Assembly (NCBI GenBank): GCA_030427985.1
Contig: JAUIBH010000015.1
Coordinates: 1-59,152 of the forward strand
Direction: 5' to 3'
DNA length: 59,152 bases
Source of the DNA: Bacteroidia bacterium
Lineage (GTDB): Bacteria; Bacteroidota; Bacteroidia; Flavobacteriales; Flavobacteriaceae
Shown here: one piece after another, positions 28,227 through 37,595 of the stretch
Layout of the letters: every line of letters starts with the position of its first letter
Numbering within the stretch: the first letter of the stretch is position 1
Translations under genes and position numbers: made by a program
Notes under the pieces: model-generated
Seen by the model: only the letters and a program-made list of their open reading frames with translations
Told to the model about the DNA's origin: nothing
Database searches by the model: none

Positions 28227-31200
28227 CTATGAAACTTCAAGGATTTTGAATTCGGGTCGTTGCACTTTTTTTCTGGACCACATGAAATACAGTGCCGGGA
28301 TAACAAACAAGGTAAGGACCAAGGAAAACATAGTCCCTCCAATGATCACAACTCCCATTCCAGTTCTACTTGCCGAAGCAGCTCCAAGCGATAGCGCAAT
28401 GGGCAATGCACCCAAGGCAACGGTAAGACTGGTCATGAGGATGGGTCGCAGCCTTGATACGGATGCCTTCATAATGGCATCCATTTTAGAGATGTTTTCA
28501 TCTTCTTCTTGCAACTGATTGGCAAACTCAACAATCAAAATTCCATTTTTGGTCACCAACCCAATCAACATAATGGTTCCAATCTGACTGAAAATATTCC
28601 AGGTTTCCCCAAAGAGCCAAAGTGAGAACATGGCTCCTGCAACGGCCATTGGCACCGTTAATATAATAATGAATGGGTCGATGAAACTTTCAAACTGGGC
28701 AGCCAGAATGAGGAAAATCAACAAAAAGGCCAGCGCAAAAGCAAATGCAGTATTGGAACTACTTTCCACAAAATCACGGGATTCACCCCCAAGATCAGTG
28801 GTGAAGGTATCGTCCAGAACTCTATCTTTTATCGCATTCATGGCATCTATTCCATCTCCAATGCTCATGCCGGGGGCCAAATTGGCGGATACCGTAGCGG
28901 ACATATATCGGTTGTTATGGAACAGTTGCGGAGGACTGCTGTGCTCGCTGGTCGTGACCAAATTATCCAACTGAATAAGACGCCCCTCTTTATTTTTTAC
29001 AAATATGGAGGTAAGGTCCATTGGTTCATTACGATCTTGCTTGTCGAATTGACCAATGACCTGATATTGTTTTCCGTTCATCAAGAAATAGCCAAAGCGC
29101 TGGCCACTCAAAGACAGTTGAAGCGTTTGGGCCACATCCCTTACCGAAACCCCTAAACTTTCTGCTTTTTCACGATCAATGGTAACGTAAATTTCCGGTT
29201 TGTTGAATTTTAGGTTGACATCGGTAAAGGAAAAAGTAGGGTCTTTTTCAGCTTCGGCCATAAACTCAGGAATTTTTTCTTCCAGCTTTTGGAAGTTCTT
29301 GGCTTGTATGATGAACTGAATCGGGGGTCCGCCACGACGGTTTACCGAGATGGTAGGTCGTTCCGATACATTGGTTTTTCCACCCACAAAGGCTTTGGCC
29401 CATCTTCCAAGGTCATCGGCAATTTCACGTTGGGAACGGTTTCTTTCACTGGGCTCCACCAACGCAATATTGGCCCGCCCACTGTTTACGGATGAGGAGC
29501 CAAATCCTGGAGAGGTCAATACCAAGCTTACCTTTTTTTCGGGTATGGAATCGTTGATGAGTTCCGTGATTCCAGTCATCAAATGATCCATATATTCATA
29601 AGAAGATCCTTCTGGTGCCGTTACGTTCAGTCGAACAAAACTTCTGTCGTCATAGGGAGCTGTTTCTTTTTGAAGCAGGGTGTAGAACAAAACAATAAGG
29701 CCAATACACCCAAAAAGGATGGGAAAACTCAACCATTTCTTCTGCATAAAACTTTTTAAACTGCTCGCGTAGGATTGGTTCATGGCCACAAAGTATTTTT
29801 CCGTTACCTGATAGAAACGTGACCTGCTTTGTTTGCCAGGTTTGGTTAAATACGCATTGAGCATGGGGGTGAGTGTGAGGGATACAAAGGCAGAAACCAT
29901 CACTGCAGCTCCTAGAACCACACCAAATTCCCTAAAAAGTCGACCTACAAAACCTTCCAAAAAGATAACGGGCAAGAACACAGCCGCCAGTGTTACGGAT
30001 ATGGAGATGACCGCAAAAAAGATTTCCTTGGAACCTTTTATGGCCGCTTCAATAGGACTCATCCCTTCTTCTATCTTTTTATAGATGTTTTCAGTGACCA
30101 CAATTCCATCATCCACAACAAGTCCCGTAGCCAAAACAATGGCCAAAAGGGTCAATACGTTAATGGAAAAACCGAACAACCACATAAAAAAGAAGGTGGC
30201 AATCAGGGAGACGGGAATATCCAAAAGTGGACGAAGGGCCAATGACCAATTCCTGAAGAAGAGATAAATGACCAAAATAACCAAGATGATGGAAATCAAT
30301 ATGGTCTCGGCGACTTCGGTGACCGCTCTTTTTACAAAAACGGTATCGTCAATGACCACATTTAATTTAAAATCTTCGGGAAGGTCTTTTTGAAGCTTTT
30401 CATATTCTGCATAAAAGGCATCGGCAATTTCAAGATAGTTGGTGCCCGGTTGTGGAACCACCGCCACAGCGATCATGGGCTGGCCTGAATCGCTCATTTT
30501 GGTCTCCATGTTCTCTCCCTCCAAGGTAGCTTGTCCTATATCACGGAGTTGAACAAGTTTTTCACCATCAGCCAGAATAATGATGTTGTTGAATTCCTCT
30601 TCAGTATTAAGGTTACCTATCGTTTTTACGGATAGTTCGGTGTTGTCCCCGGTCAATTTTCCAGAGGGAAGCTCTACATTTTGCGCCAAAAGTGCGGCAC
30701 GGACATCAGCAACGGTTAAGCCGTAGGAAGCCAGTTTTAAGGGGTCTATCCACAATCGCATGGCATATCGGCGTTGCCCCCATATTTGCACCCCGCTGAC
30801 CCCCGGAATGGTCTCGATTCGTTGCGCAATAACATTTTCGGCATAATCGGAGAGCTCCAAAATATTTTTATTGTCACTTTGCACGGTCATGGAAATGATT
30901 CGTTGAGCATCCGCATCGGCTTTGGATACTACCGGAGGTGCATCCAAGTCATCAGGCAAGCTTCGAACCGCTTGGGAAACCTTATCACGGACATCGTTGG
31001 CGGCATCCTCTAAATTCTTGTCCAGATTAAACTCAATGTTTATGGAACTAGATCCCTGGACACTGTTGGAAGTAATGTTTCGAATACCATCAATGGAGTT
31101 TATGGCTTTTTCCAAAGGTTCGGTAATCTGTGATTCAATGATATCGGCATTGGCACCAGAATAGCTGGTGCGGACAGAAACTATGGCGGGATCAATGGAA

Positions 31201-31313
31201 GGAAACTCCCGGACACCTAAAAACGTATACCCAATAATCCCGAACAGGATAATGGTGATGTTCATTACTATAGTAAGAACGGGCCGTTTAATACATATTG
31301 CGGAGAGATTCAT
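28227..31313 (-). CDS. RND multidrug efflux pump (AcrB/HAE1 type)
   Basis: 1028 residues, the normal length for hydrophobe/amphiphile efflux pumps. It starts INITI-like inner membrane segment 1 (MNITIILFGIIGYTFLGVREFPSIDPAIVSV) and contains the proton-relay motif GLVVDDGIVVTENI in segment 4, with the two adjacent Asp. The second repeat has FALAFLLIFLILAAQFESFIDPFIIILTVP-type segments and GLVTKNGILIVEFANQ with the relay Lys. Its ATG overlaps the stop of the adaptor gene by four bases (ATGA), so they are translationally coupled. Substrates cannot be predicted. Confidence 0.95.
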   Translation of the reverse strand: MNLSAICIKRPVLTIVMNITIILFGIIGYTFLGVREFPSIDPAIVSVRTSYSGANADIIESQITEPLEKAINSIDGIRNITSNSVQGSSSINIEFNLDKNLEDAANDVRDKVSQAVRSLPDDLDAPPVVSKADADAQRIISMTVQSDNKNILELSDYAENVIAQRIETIPGVSGVQIWGQRRYAMRLWIDPLKLASYGLTVADVRAALLAQNVELPSGKLTGDNTELSVKTIGNLNTEEEFNNIIILADGEKLVQLRDIGQATLEGENMETKMSDSGQPMIAVAVVPQPGTNYLEIADAFYAEYEKLQKDLPEDFKLNVVIDDTVFVKRAVTEVAETILISIILVILVIYLFFRNWSLALRPLLDIPVSLIATFFFMWLFGFSINVLTLLAIVLATGLVVDDGIVVTENIYKKIEEGMSPIEAAIKGSKEIFFAVISISVTLAAVFLPVIFLEGFVGRLFREFGVVLGAAVMVSAFVSLTLTPMLNAYLTKPGKQSRSRFYQVTEKYFVAMNQSYASSLKSFMQKKWLSFPILFGCIGLIVLFYTLLQKETAPYDDRSFVRLNVTAPEGSSYEYMDHLMTGITELINDSIPEKKVSLVLTSPGFGSSSVNSGRANIALVEPSERNRSQREIADDLGRWAKAFVGGKTNVSERPTISVNRRGGPPIQFIIQAKNFQKLEEKIPEFMAEAEKDPTFSFTDVNLKFNKPEIYVTIDREKAESLGVSVRDVAQTLQLSLSGQRFGYFLMNGKQYQVIGQFDKQDRNEPMDLTSIFVKNKEGRLIQLDNLVTTSEHSSPPQLFHNNRYMSATVSANLAPGMSIGDGIDAMNAIKDRVLDDTFTTDLGGESRDFVESSSNTAFAFALAFLLIFLILAAQFESFIDPFIIILTVPMAVAGAMFSLWLFGETWNIFSQIGTIMLIGLVTKNGILIVEFANQLQEEDENISKMDAIMKASVSRLRPILMTSLTVALGALPIALSLGAASASRTGMGVVIIGGTMFSLVLTLFVIPALYFMWSRKKVQRPEFKILEVS

Positions 31314-32386
31314 TGTATTGCCGTCAAAGGTTCGAGTTCTTGTAGGACTACATCAACTGGTGCGCCATCCTTTAAGGCCATAACACCGTAGGACAATATG
31401 GTATCACCGGGGTGAAGATTGGTCAGCACCCGGACAACACTGCCTGTACGGGCACCAATTTCAACATCAATTTCCTTGGCAATCCCATTCCGGTACACGA
31501 AAATTTTCTTTCCATTCTGCACGGGAATTAAGGATTCCGTAGGCACCAATAAGGCATCGTTAACCGTTTCCAAGGGCAACTGCACATTGGCATAGGCTCC
31601 TGGATAAAGTCCTTTGCCCCTGTTGTCCATTACGGCTCTCATTCGTAAGGTTCGAGTGGCAATGTCAACTTCGGGGTCAATGGCATAAATAGTAGCCTCA
31701 TATTCTTCTTTCGAATCTGAAGTGGTAAAGGTCAGAACAGTACCTACACGAATTTGCGAAGCATATTTTTCGGGAACGGAAAAAGTGATTTTCAGTTCAT
31801 CGGTGTTCACCAATTTGGCAATGGTAGTGGAGGGGGTAACATAGGTTCCTTTTGAAATGGAACGCAATCCTATGGTGCCGGAAAAGGGCGCACGAACCGT
31901 TGTTTTGGATAATTGGGCATTAATCAGTTCAGATTCGGCAGAAGCAGATTGAAAGTCTGCACTGGCAATATCATATTCCTCTTGGCTTATGGCCTGTTTT
32001 TCTAAAAGTAATTTGGCTCTTCGCTCATTTTCCGAAGCTAATTTTCTTGCGGTCAACGCCTTGGAAAGCTGAGCTTGCAGTTCAATGTCATTTACCTTGA
32101 GAAGAACCTGTCCCTGTGTTACTTTGGCGCCCTCTTTAAAGTTGATGCTTTCAACCACACCGGAAACTTCGCTGCGGATATCAATTTGTTCATCCGCTTC
32201 CAAAGTACCCGAAAGCGATATGTTATCCTTAAATATTTGAGGTTTTAGGATAATCCCAGTGACCGTGGGCATAACAGGACCAGTATTCGCTACTTTGCCA
32301 ATTTCAGCGTTGGATTTTATCCTGTAAGCGATAAGGGCCAAAATTCCAATACCCATTAGGGTGTAAACGATATGTTTTGTTTTCAT
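31310..32386 (-). CDS. RND efflux periplasmic adaptor (membrane fusion protein)
   Basis: 358 residues from the ATG at 32386. A single N-terminal membrane anchor (IVYTLMGIGILALIAY) is followed by the adaptor domains: lipoyl-like half (ISLSGTLEADEQIDIRSEVSGVVESINFKEGAKVTQGQVLLKVND), an alpha-helical hairpin, the second lipoyl half (TTVRAPFSGTIGLRSISKGTYVTP), a beta-barrel and membrane-proximal domain (VPTESLIPVQNGKKIFVYR). It links the RND pump and TolC encoded downstream in the same operon. Confidence 0.94.
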   Translation of the reverse strand: MKTKHIVYTLMGIGILALIAYRIKSNAEIGKVANTGPVMPTVTGIILKPQIFKDNISLSGTLEADEQIDIRSEVSGVVESINFKEGAKVTQGQVLLKVNDIELQAQLSKALTARKLASENERRAKLLLEKQAISQEEYDIASADFQSASAESELINAQLSKTTVRAPFSGTIGLRSISKGTYVTPSTTIAKLVNTDELKITFSVPEKYASQIRVGTVLTFTTSDSKEEYEATIYAIDPEVDIATRTLRMRAVMDNRGKGLYPGAYANVQLPLETVNDALLVPTESLIPVQNGKKIFVYRNGIAKEIDVEIGARTGSVVRVLTNLHPGDTILSYGVMALKDGAPVDVVLQELEPLTAIQ

Positions 32387-32433
32387 GCGATTGAAAAAAA
32401 GCAAACACCATTGGGGCCAAAAACGGGTTTCAG

Positions 32434-32441
32434 CAAAGATA
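32434..32441 (-). promoter_or_regulatory. Candidate -7 element for the RND efflux operon
   Basis: Minus strand TATCTTTG matches TAnnTTTG perfectly, 48 bp upstream of the adaptor ATG. No clear -33 TTG was seen. Confidence 0.4.
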
Positions 32442-32677
32442 ATCCGAACGCATTATTTTCTGAAAAAACGAAATGTTATTAAACTCCCAAAATCTGTTGA
32501 ACGTCTCAAAGTAGCGGGCAAACGACAATAAAATAGCCTTTAACCGCAGCAGTTTAGGCTGTAACCTGATTTTTGGGCAATCAATTTTAAGTTTAGGCTT
32601 TATGATGGGCGTCATTTTACGTTTCAAATAAGCAAATGATGTTAGTAAACCTTTAAAATTGATATTAATTTAGAGGG

Positions 32678-33520
32678 ATGAAAGAAAGGGAATTCGATAT
32701 TATAAAATCCACAGGGGAGAAGACTCGATTTTCTGTTGATAAATTACGAAACTCCTTAAAATCTAGTGGTGCCACTCATAATGTGATCAATGAAATTGTG
32801 GATCAGGTCATGGATGAGCTGTACCCAGAGATCACCACCCGGGAAATTTACAACCGGGCCTTTGCCTTATTAAAAAAGGCTAAATCTGTCTATGCTTCCA
32901 AATACAAATTAAAAAAGGCCATTTATGAACTCGGTCCAACAGGGTTTCCATTTGAACGCTTTATTGCCGGGGTTTTGCATTACTCGGGTTACCAGACCAA
33001 GGTGGGTGAAGTGCTTCATGGGGATTGTGTTTCCCATGAAATTGATGTACTAGCCATTAAAAATGGAAGACTGAACATCATCGAATGCAAATTCCATGGT
33101 GATGAGGCCCTTAATTGCAACATTAAAGTGCCTTTGTACATTAATTCTAGATACAATGACGTAAAAGAACCCCTTCAGTCCCAAAAAGAGAAAGATTTTG
33201 AAAGTACATTGGGTTGGGTGGTTACCAATACCCGCTTTACCGCGGATGCCCTGCAATACGGGAAATGTGTTGGATTGTATCTGTTGAGTTGGGATTATCC
33301 TACTGGGGATGGTCTTAAGGACAGAATTGACCGATTGGGACTCTATCCCATAACCGTATCCACCTTGCTCACTAACAGGGAAAAGCAATTTCTATTGGAT
33401 AGAAATGTGGTGCTTTGTAGGCAATTGCGGGAAGATTTGTTCTATTTGGACCATTTGGGTGTTTCCAACGGAAGAAGGGAAAGAATCATCAAGGAAATGA
33501 AATCATTGTGTATAGGATAA
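32678..33520 (+). CDS. ATP-cone domain fused to a PD-(D/E)XK restriction-endonuclease-like domain
   Basis: 280 residues, ATG at 32678 after an AGAGGG ribosome-binding stretch. Residues about 4-85 match the ATP-cone fold of ribonucleotide reductases and NrdR (IIKSTGEKTRFSVDKLRNSL, ITTREIYNRAFALLKK). Residues about 88-280 resemble Mrr-like nucleases: GPTGFPFERFIAGVLHYSGY, then HEIDVLA with Asp123 and NIIECKFH with Glu136 and Lys138, giving a D-ExK active site. Nucleotide-sensing coupled to cleavage of DNA or RNA is inferred from the domains. The next gene, a beta-CASP metallo-hydrolase, begins 7 bp after the stop, so the two probably act together. Confidence 0.85.
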   Translation: MKEREFDIIKSTGEKTRFSVDKLRNSLKSSGATHNVINEIVDQVMDELYPEITTREIYNRAFALLKKAKSVYASKYKLKKAIYELGPTGFPFERFIAGVLHYSGYQTKVGEVLHGDCVSHEIDVLAIKNGRLNIIECKFHGDEALNCNIKVPLYINSRYNDVKEPLQSQKEKDFESTLGWVVTNTRFTADALQYGKCVGLYLLSWDYPTGDGLKDRIDRLGLYPITVSTLLTNREKQFLLDRNVVLCRQLREDLFYLDHLGVSNGRRERIIKEMKSLCIG

Positions 33521-33527
33521 ACACGCC

Positions 33528-34898
33528 ATGAAAAAACTTAAAGTTCATTTTTTAGGGGCATCTGGTACCGTAACAGGTTCCAAATTCTATTTGGAGGCAG
33601 AGGACATCAATATATTGGTAGATTGTGGCGTGTTCCAAGGAACTAAGGAACTTAGGCAACAAAATTGGCTGCCCCTTCCCATCGATGTTCCCAAAATTGA
33701 TGTGGTATTGTTGACTCATGGGCACTTGGATCATTGCGGGTATCTCCCTCTTTTGGTAAAACAAGGTTTTGAGGGCGATATTCTAGGTACCGCACCTACC
33801 TTGGCCATAGCCGAAATCATCTTGAGAGACAGTGCCAAAATACATGAAGAGGAAGCCGAAAGGGCCAACAAAGAGGGATATAGCAAACACAATCCAGCAT
33901 TGCCGTTGTACGACCAAGAGGATGTAAAACGGACTTTGGGATATTTCAAACCTATTGGAGAGGGGGAGAACATTGAAATTGCTCCCAATTGCAATGCATG
34001 TTTTAAATACAATGGACATATTATAGGATCTACTTTTATTGAATTGAACATTCATGGGAAAGTGCTTGTCTTTTCTGGTGATGTAGGCCGATTGAAAGAT
34101 GACTTGTTGGATGTCCCACTACAGCCGGAATGGGCCGATTATCTTTTTGTGGAAAGCACGTATGGGGATAAAAACCATCCTGAGGAAGATATGGAGGCCA
34201 TTTTTAAGAATCTGGTTGATAGGACGTTGCAAAATCGGGGTGCATTGATTATCCCTTCGTTTGCTGTGGAGCGATTGCAATCCTTAATGTATTTGCTATG
34301 GAAACTGTATGACAAAAACAAGATTCCCAACATCCCAATTTTTGTGGACAGTCCCATGGGCACCAATGTTTTGGATGTGTTTGGACGATTTCCAGAGTGG
34401 CACAAGCTTTCCATGAGTGAATATCACAACATGTGCAACCATGTAAACTTGGTAAGCTCCTATCGGGAAACTTGGGAAACCATTGATGACCCACGGCCCA
34501 AAGTTGTAATTGCAGGGAGCGGTATGGTCACTGGGGGCAGGGTTTTGACCTATTTAAAGCAATTGATGGATTTAAAATCCACCACCGTTTTGCTAGTAGG
34601 GTATCAGGCAGAAGAAACCCGTGGTAGAAAATTGTTGGAAGGCGCCCAAGAACTAAAAATGTTTGGAAAATATATTCCCGTTAAGGCAAAAATTGAACAT
34701 TTAGAAAGTTTATCCGCTCATGCAGATCAAAGCGAATTATTACATTGGATGGGAACCATAAAAAACATTCCAGAAAAGGTGTTTTTGATTCATGGGGAAA
34801 ATGAGGCGCTGCACACCTTCAAAGACAAAATACACGAAACGTATGGCTGGCACTGTCATATTCCAGAACTTCATGAAGTGGTTGAAATTATGTTATAA
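33528..34898 (+). CDS. MBL-fold beta-CASP metallo-hydrolase (RNA-processing exonuclease-like)
   Basis: 456 residues. The metallo-beta-lactamase core has LTHGHLDHCGYLP (HxHxDH) at about residues 63-75, FSGDVGR (metal Asp) and HGENEAL near the end. The beta-CASP insertion (GALIIPSFAVERLQSLMYLLWKL, FVDSPMGTNVLDVF) and the RMMBL C-terminus (IEHLESLSAHADQSELLHWM, with the metal His) place it with CPSF73/Ysh1-like nucleases acting on RNA. It ends by overlapping the convergent upp gene by six bases. Confidence 0.92.
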   Translation: MKKLKVHFLGASGTVTGSKFYLEAEDINILVDCGVFQGTKELRQQNWLPLPIDVPKIDVVLLTHGHLDHCGYLPLLVKQGFEGDILGTAPTLAIAEIILRDSAKIHEEEAERANKEGYSKHNPALPLYDQEDVKRTLGYFKPIGEGENIEIAPNCNACFKYNGHIIGSTFIELNIHGKVLVFSGDVGRLKDDLLDVPLQPEWADYLFVESTYGDKNHPEEDMEAIFKNLVDRTLQNRGALIIPSFAVERLQSLMYLLWKLYDKNKIPNIPIFVDSPMGTNVLDVFGRFPEWHKLSMSEYHNMCNHVNLVSSYRETWETIDDPRPKVVIAGSGMVTGGRVLTYLKQLMDLKSTTVLLVGYQAEETRGRKLLEGAQELKMFGKYIPVKAKIEHLESLSAHADQSELLHWMGTIKNIPEKVFLIHGENEALHTFKDKIHETYGWHCHIPELHEVVEIML

Positions 34899-35546
34899 TT
34901 TCTCTCCGTAGGAAAGGTCTCCGGCATCACCAAGACCCGGAATAATATAACCTTTGCTAGTGAGTTCATCATCAATAGACGCTATCCATAATTCGGTTTC
35001 CTCTGGAAAAACTTTTTGCACATGGGCAACACCAGCCTTTGACCCAATGACCGAAATAATATGAATTTTCTTCGGAGCACCGTGCCCACTAAGGGCTCCC
35101 AATACATTTTCCAAGGTCTTTCCCGTCGCCAACATGGGATCGGTTAAAACCAAGGTTTTTCCCTTTAGGGAAGGTGCCGCTAAGTATTTCACAATGACCT
35201 CAAAATCGTCTCCACCATCAGGATGGTGTCTGTAGGCTGAGATGAATGCGTTTTCTGCTCCATCAAAATAGTTTAAAATGCCATGGTGCAAAGGCAAACC
35301 TGCACGGAGTACCGAACAAAGCACCAATGAATCAATGGTTTGGGTGCTTTTCTTTGTTCCTAAGGGAGTATCTATTACAATATTTTCATAATCCAAGGTT
35401 TTGCTCAATTCATAAGCAAGTACCTCACCAATACGCTCAATATTCCTTCGGAAACGCATGGAGTCCTTTTGCATGGTTTTATCCCGAATTTCTGCCATAA
35501 AGGTGTTGAGGATGGAATGTTCTGAGTCAAAACGATGAATTATCAT
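34893..35546 (-). CDS. upp: Uracil phosphoribosyltransferase
   Basis: 217 residues, ATG at 35546. The PRPP-binding motif VLTDPMLATGKTL is present, along with VLRAGLPLHHGIL in the N-terminal half and the uracil-binding C-terminus YIIPGLGDAGDLSYG, all characteristic of Upp. It converts uracil and PRPP to UMP in pyrimidine salvage. A near-consensus -7 element (AATCTTTG on the minus strand, 35569-35576) lies 23 bp upstream. It follows the HemG-like gene on the same strand, so it could also receive read-through from that promoter. Confidence 0.94.
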   Translation of the reverse strand: MIIHRFDSEHSILNTFMAEIRDKTMQKDSMRFRRNIERIGEVLAYELSKTLDYENIVIDTPLGTKKSTQTIDSLVLCSVLRAGLPLHHGILNYFDGAENAFISAYRHHPDGGDDFEVIVKYLAAPSLKGKTLVLTDPMLATGKTLENVLGALSGHGAPKKIHIISVIGSKAGVAHVQKVFPEETELWIASIDDELTSKGYIIPGLGDAGDLSYGEKL

Positions 35547-35617
35547 GCGATGGTGTTTTAGGTCAATTCAAAGATTGAACAATACCCTTAAAAGTAATCA
35601 GAAAATGGAAACCACCT

Positions 35618-36139
35618 TTATTTTGCAAAATCAAGCACAAAAGACCGAACCGCATCCCAATCGGTGTACTCATGGTCTTTGGACGTATCTGTGGACCCAC
35701 CTTCTTTTTTGGCAATCATCCGCATGATCAACTTTTTAAAATAGTCGTATTGAGTATACTTGAGCGCTCCGGCCATATGACTTATTGCGTCAGGTTTCCA
35801 TCCCGTTTTTTCCATAAACTCCAGAGCAATATTTTTAGCCTCTTCATGTTCTTCTTCAATATCTGATGCTATGGCCATACATACCGAAAAGAATGCGGAA
35901 TGTATTTTATTGAGCTCATCCAAATTTTTCATGATATAATGTTTGATGGATGAATGGTACTTCTGGATGTGAATGGAACTCCCAATAAGCACGGCATCAA
36001 ATTTTTCGGGAGTTGGTGGGTCTTCGGAGGCATCAGCAATTACAACACTATGGTTCTCTGATTGTAGGACCTCTTCCATAAAACGGGCAATTTTTCGGGT
36101 CTGTCCCTCACTTGTGGCATAAACGATAAGGATTTTCAT
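35618..36139 (-). CDS. HemG-like flavodoxin-domain protoporphyrinogen oxidase
   Basis: 173 residues from the ATG at 36139; earlier in-frame codons extend into the promoter box region and are rejected. The FMN-binding flavodoxin start MKILIVYATSEGQTRKIA is clear. The C-terminal part AGALKYTQYDYFKKLIMRMIAKKEGGSTDTSKDHEYTDW closely follows the HemG pattern (long insertion, GG-TDTS, EYTDW). HemG oxidises protoporphyrinogen IX in heme synthesis using menaquinone rather than oxygen. It is preceded by a perfect box plus -7 element of the predicted regulon, which fits an oxygen-limited role. Confidence 0.82.
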   Translation of the reverse strand: MKILIVYATSEGQTRKIARFMEEVLQSENHSVVIADASEDPPTPEKFDAVLIGSSIHIQKYHSSIKHYIMKNLDELNKIHSAFFSVCMAIASDIEEEHEEAKNIALEFMEKTGWKPDAISHMAGALKYTQYDYFKKLIMRMIAKKEGGSTDTSKDHEYTDWDAVRSFVLDFAK

Positions 36140-36163
36140 CGGTTTAAGATTTAAATTGAAAGC

Positions 36164-36206
36164 TAAATGTATAGGATGTTGCAAAGCGGCGAAATGACCT
36201 TTGTCA
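36164..36206 (-). promoter_or_regulatory. Fnr/Crp-like box and -7 element upstream of the HemG-like gene
   Basis: Box TGACCTTTGTCA at 36195-36206; 23 bp further, in the minus-strand direction, TACATTTA (36171-36164), then the ATG at 36139 after 24 bp. Box centre is about -41.5 from the expected start site. Confidence 0.75.
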
Positions 36207-36241
36207 ATAGATAAAAGATTTTACTTTTTGAATGGTATTAT

Positions 36242-36946
36242 TTAGGCTATGGCAGCCGCCAAGGCAATTTCTACCATATTGGTAAAGGAAGTTTCCCGTT
36301 CGTGGGCGGAAAGCCGCTCTCCGGTGACCAAGGAATCCGAGATGGTCAAAATAGTAAGTGCCCGTACATTATATTTAGATGCAATGGTGTACAATCCGGC
36401 AGTTTCCATTTCCACGCATAAAATACCGTATTGGGCCCAGAGCTTATATTCTTCGGGATCATCCACATAAAATTCGTCCGAGGAAAGCACATTGCCCACT
36501 TTTATGGGAATGTTTTGTTGCTGCGCATAATCAACTGCTTTCTGGAACAGCTCAAAATTGGCCGTAGGTGAATAATCGGAATTGATGAATCTTGAATTGT
36601 TCATTCCAGAAGTTGTGGATGCAGCCATGGCCAACACCACATCGTTCAATTTTACATCTTCTTGATAGGATCCCGCGGATCCCACCCGGATGATGTTCTG
36701 AACGCCATAATCTTTGATGAGTTCATGAAAATAGATCATGGAAGAGGGCATGCCCATACCGCTTCCCTGAACGGAGATTCTTTTCGCTTTATAAGTCCCT
36801 GTATAACCCAACATACCACGAATCTTATTATAGCAAACGGGATTCTCCAGAAACGTTTCGGCAATCCATTTGGCCCGTAACGGGTCTCCAGGCATCAAGA
36901 CCGTTTCCGCAATTTCTCCCTTTTTGGCTTCAATATGTATGCTCAT
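36242..36946 (-). CDS. deoD: Purine nucleoside phosphorylase
   Basis: 234 residues with the hexameric bacterial PNP signature: MSIHIEAKKGEIAETVLMPGDPLRAKWIAETFLENP at the start, GSGMGMPSSMIYFHEL, IRVGSAGS, and VEMETAGLYTIASKY in the active site. It cleaves purine (deoxy)nucleosides with phosphate to base and (deoxy)ribose-1-phosphate. It lies 9 bp after deoC, so both are expressed together, apparently from the promoter box upstream of the TerB-like gene. Confidence 0.95.
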   Translation of the reverse strand: MSIHIEAKKGEIAETVLMPGDPLRAKWIAETFLENPVCYNKIRGMLGYTGTYKAKRISVQGSGMGMPSSMIYFHELIKDYGVQNIIRVGSAGSYQEDVKLNDVVLAMAASTTSGMNNSRFINSDYSPTANFELFQKAVDYAQQQNIPIKVGNVLSSDEFYVDDPEEYKLWAQYGILCVEMETAGLYTIASKYNVRALTILTISDSLVTGERLSAHERETSFTNMVEIALAAAIA

Positions 36947-36955
36947 TGGCTTGTC

Positions 36956-37594
36956 TTAGATCAATAATGAAGGACCTGAAGAGGTTCCTATTCTGGCAAC
37001 TCCAAGATTAATGTATTTTAGGGCGGTCTCTCGGTCCTTGATTCCTCCCGAAGCTTTAATCTTTGCGTCATCGCCCACCACTTTTTTCATCAAAATCACA
37101 TCCTCAAAAGTGGCCCCGCCATTTCCAAATCCGGTGGAGGTTTTTACAAAATCGGCTCCAGCTTCAACGGCCAAGGCACAGGCTTTTTCTTTTTCTGTGG
37201 TGGTAAGATAACAGGTTTCCAGAATCACTTTTAAAATGGTATCTCCGATAGCCTGTTTTATGGACTTGATTTCGTTGCGAACCAAATCATAATGATTGGA
37301 TTTGAGCCATCCAATGTTGATGACCATGTCTATTTCATCAGCGCCATTTTCCATGCAGTCCTTGGCCTCAAAAATCTTGGTATTGGTAGATGTGGCTCCT
37401 AAAGGAAAGCCAATCACTGCAGCAACTTTTACCTTCGTGTTTTTGAGTTCTTCCTTTGCCAGCGATACATGGCATCCATTGACACAAACGGCATAAAAAC
37501 CGTAGGTTTTGGCTTCTTCACAGAGTTTTTTAATATCCGATGGAAGTGCAGTGGGCTTTAGGTTGGTATGGTCAATAAAATTCGGTAAAAACAT
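36956..37594 (-). CDS. deoC: Deoxyribose-phosphate aldolase
   Basis: 212 residues. The class I aldolase features are present: FIDHTNLKPTALPSDI at the start, GFPLGATST, DEIDMVINIG, the Schiff-base Lys in FVKTSTGFGNGGAT, and KASGGIKD. It splits 2-deoxyribose-5-phosphate into glyceraldehyde-3-phosphate and acetaldehyde, feeding glycolysis with nucleoside-derived carbon. It begins one base after the TerB-like gene stop and is followed by deoD, making a three-gene operon. Confidence 0.95.
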   Translation of the reverse strand: MFLPNFIDHTNLKPTALPSDIKKLCEEAKTYGFYAVCVNGCHVSLAKEELKNTKVKVAAVIGFPLGATSTNTKIFEAKDCMENGADEIDMVINIGWLKSNHYDLVRNEIKSIKQAIGDTILKVILETCYLTTTEKEKACALAVEAGADFVKTSTGFGNGGATFEDVILMKKVVGDDAKIKASGGIKDRETALKYINLGVARIGTSSGPSLLI

Positions 37595-37595
37595 G

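Noticed and set aside
32603..32614. Box-like TGATGGGCGTCA in the gap between the efflux operon and the nuclease gene
   Set aside because: No TAnnTTTR element lies 23 bp away on either strand, and the flanking genes do not fit the regulon; probably a chance match.
32430..32627. 65-residue frame on the minus strand in the gap upstream of the efflux adaptor
   Set aside because: No family features, covers the likely promoter of the adaptor gene and has no convincing ribosome-binding region.
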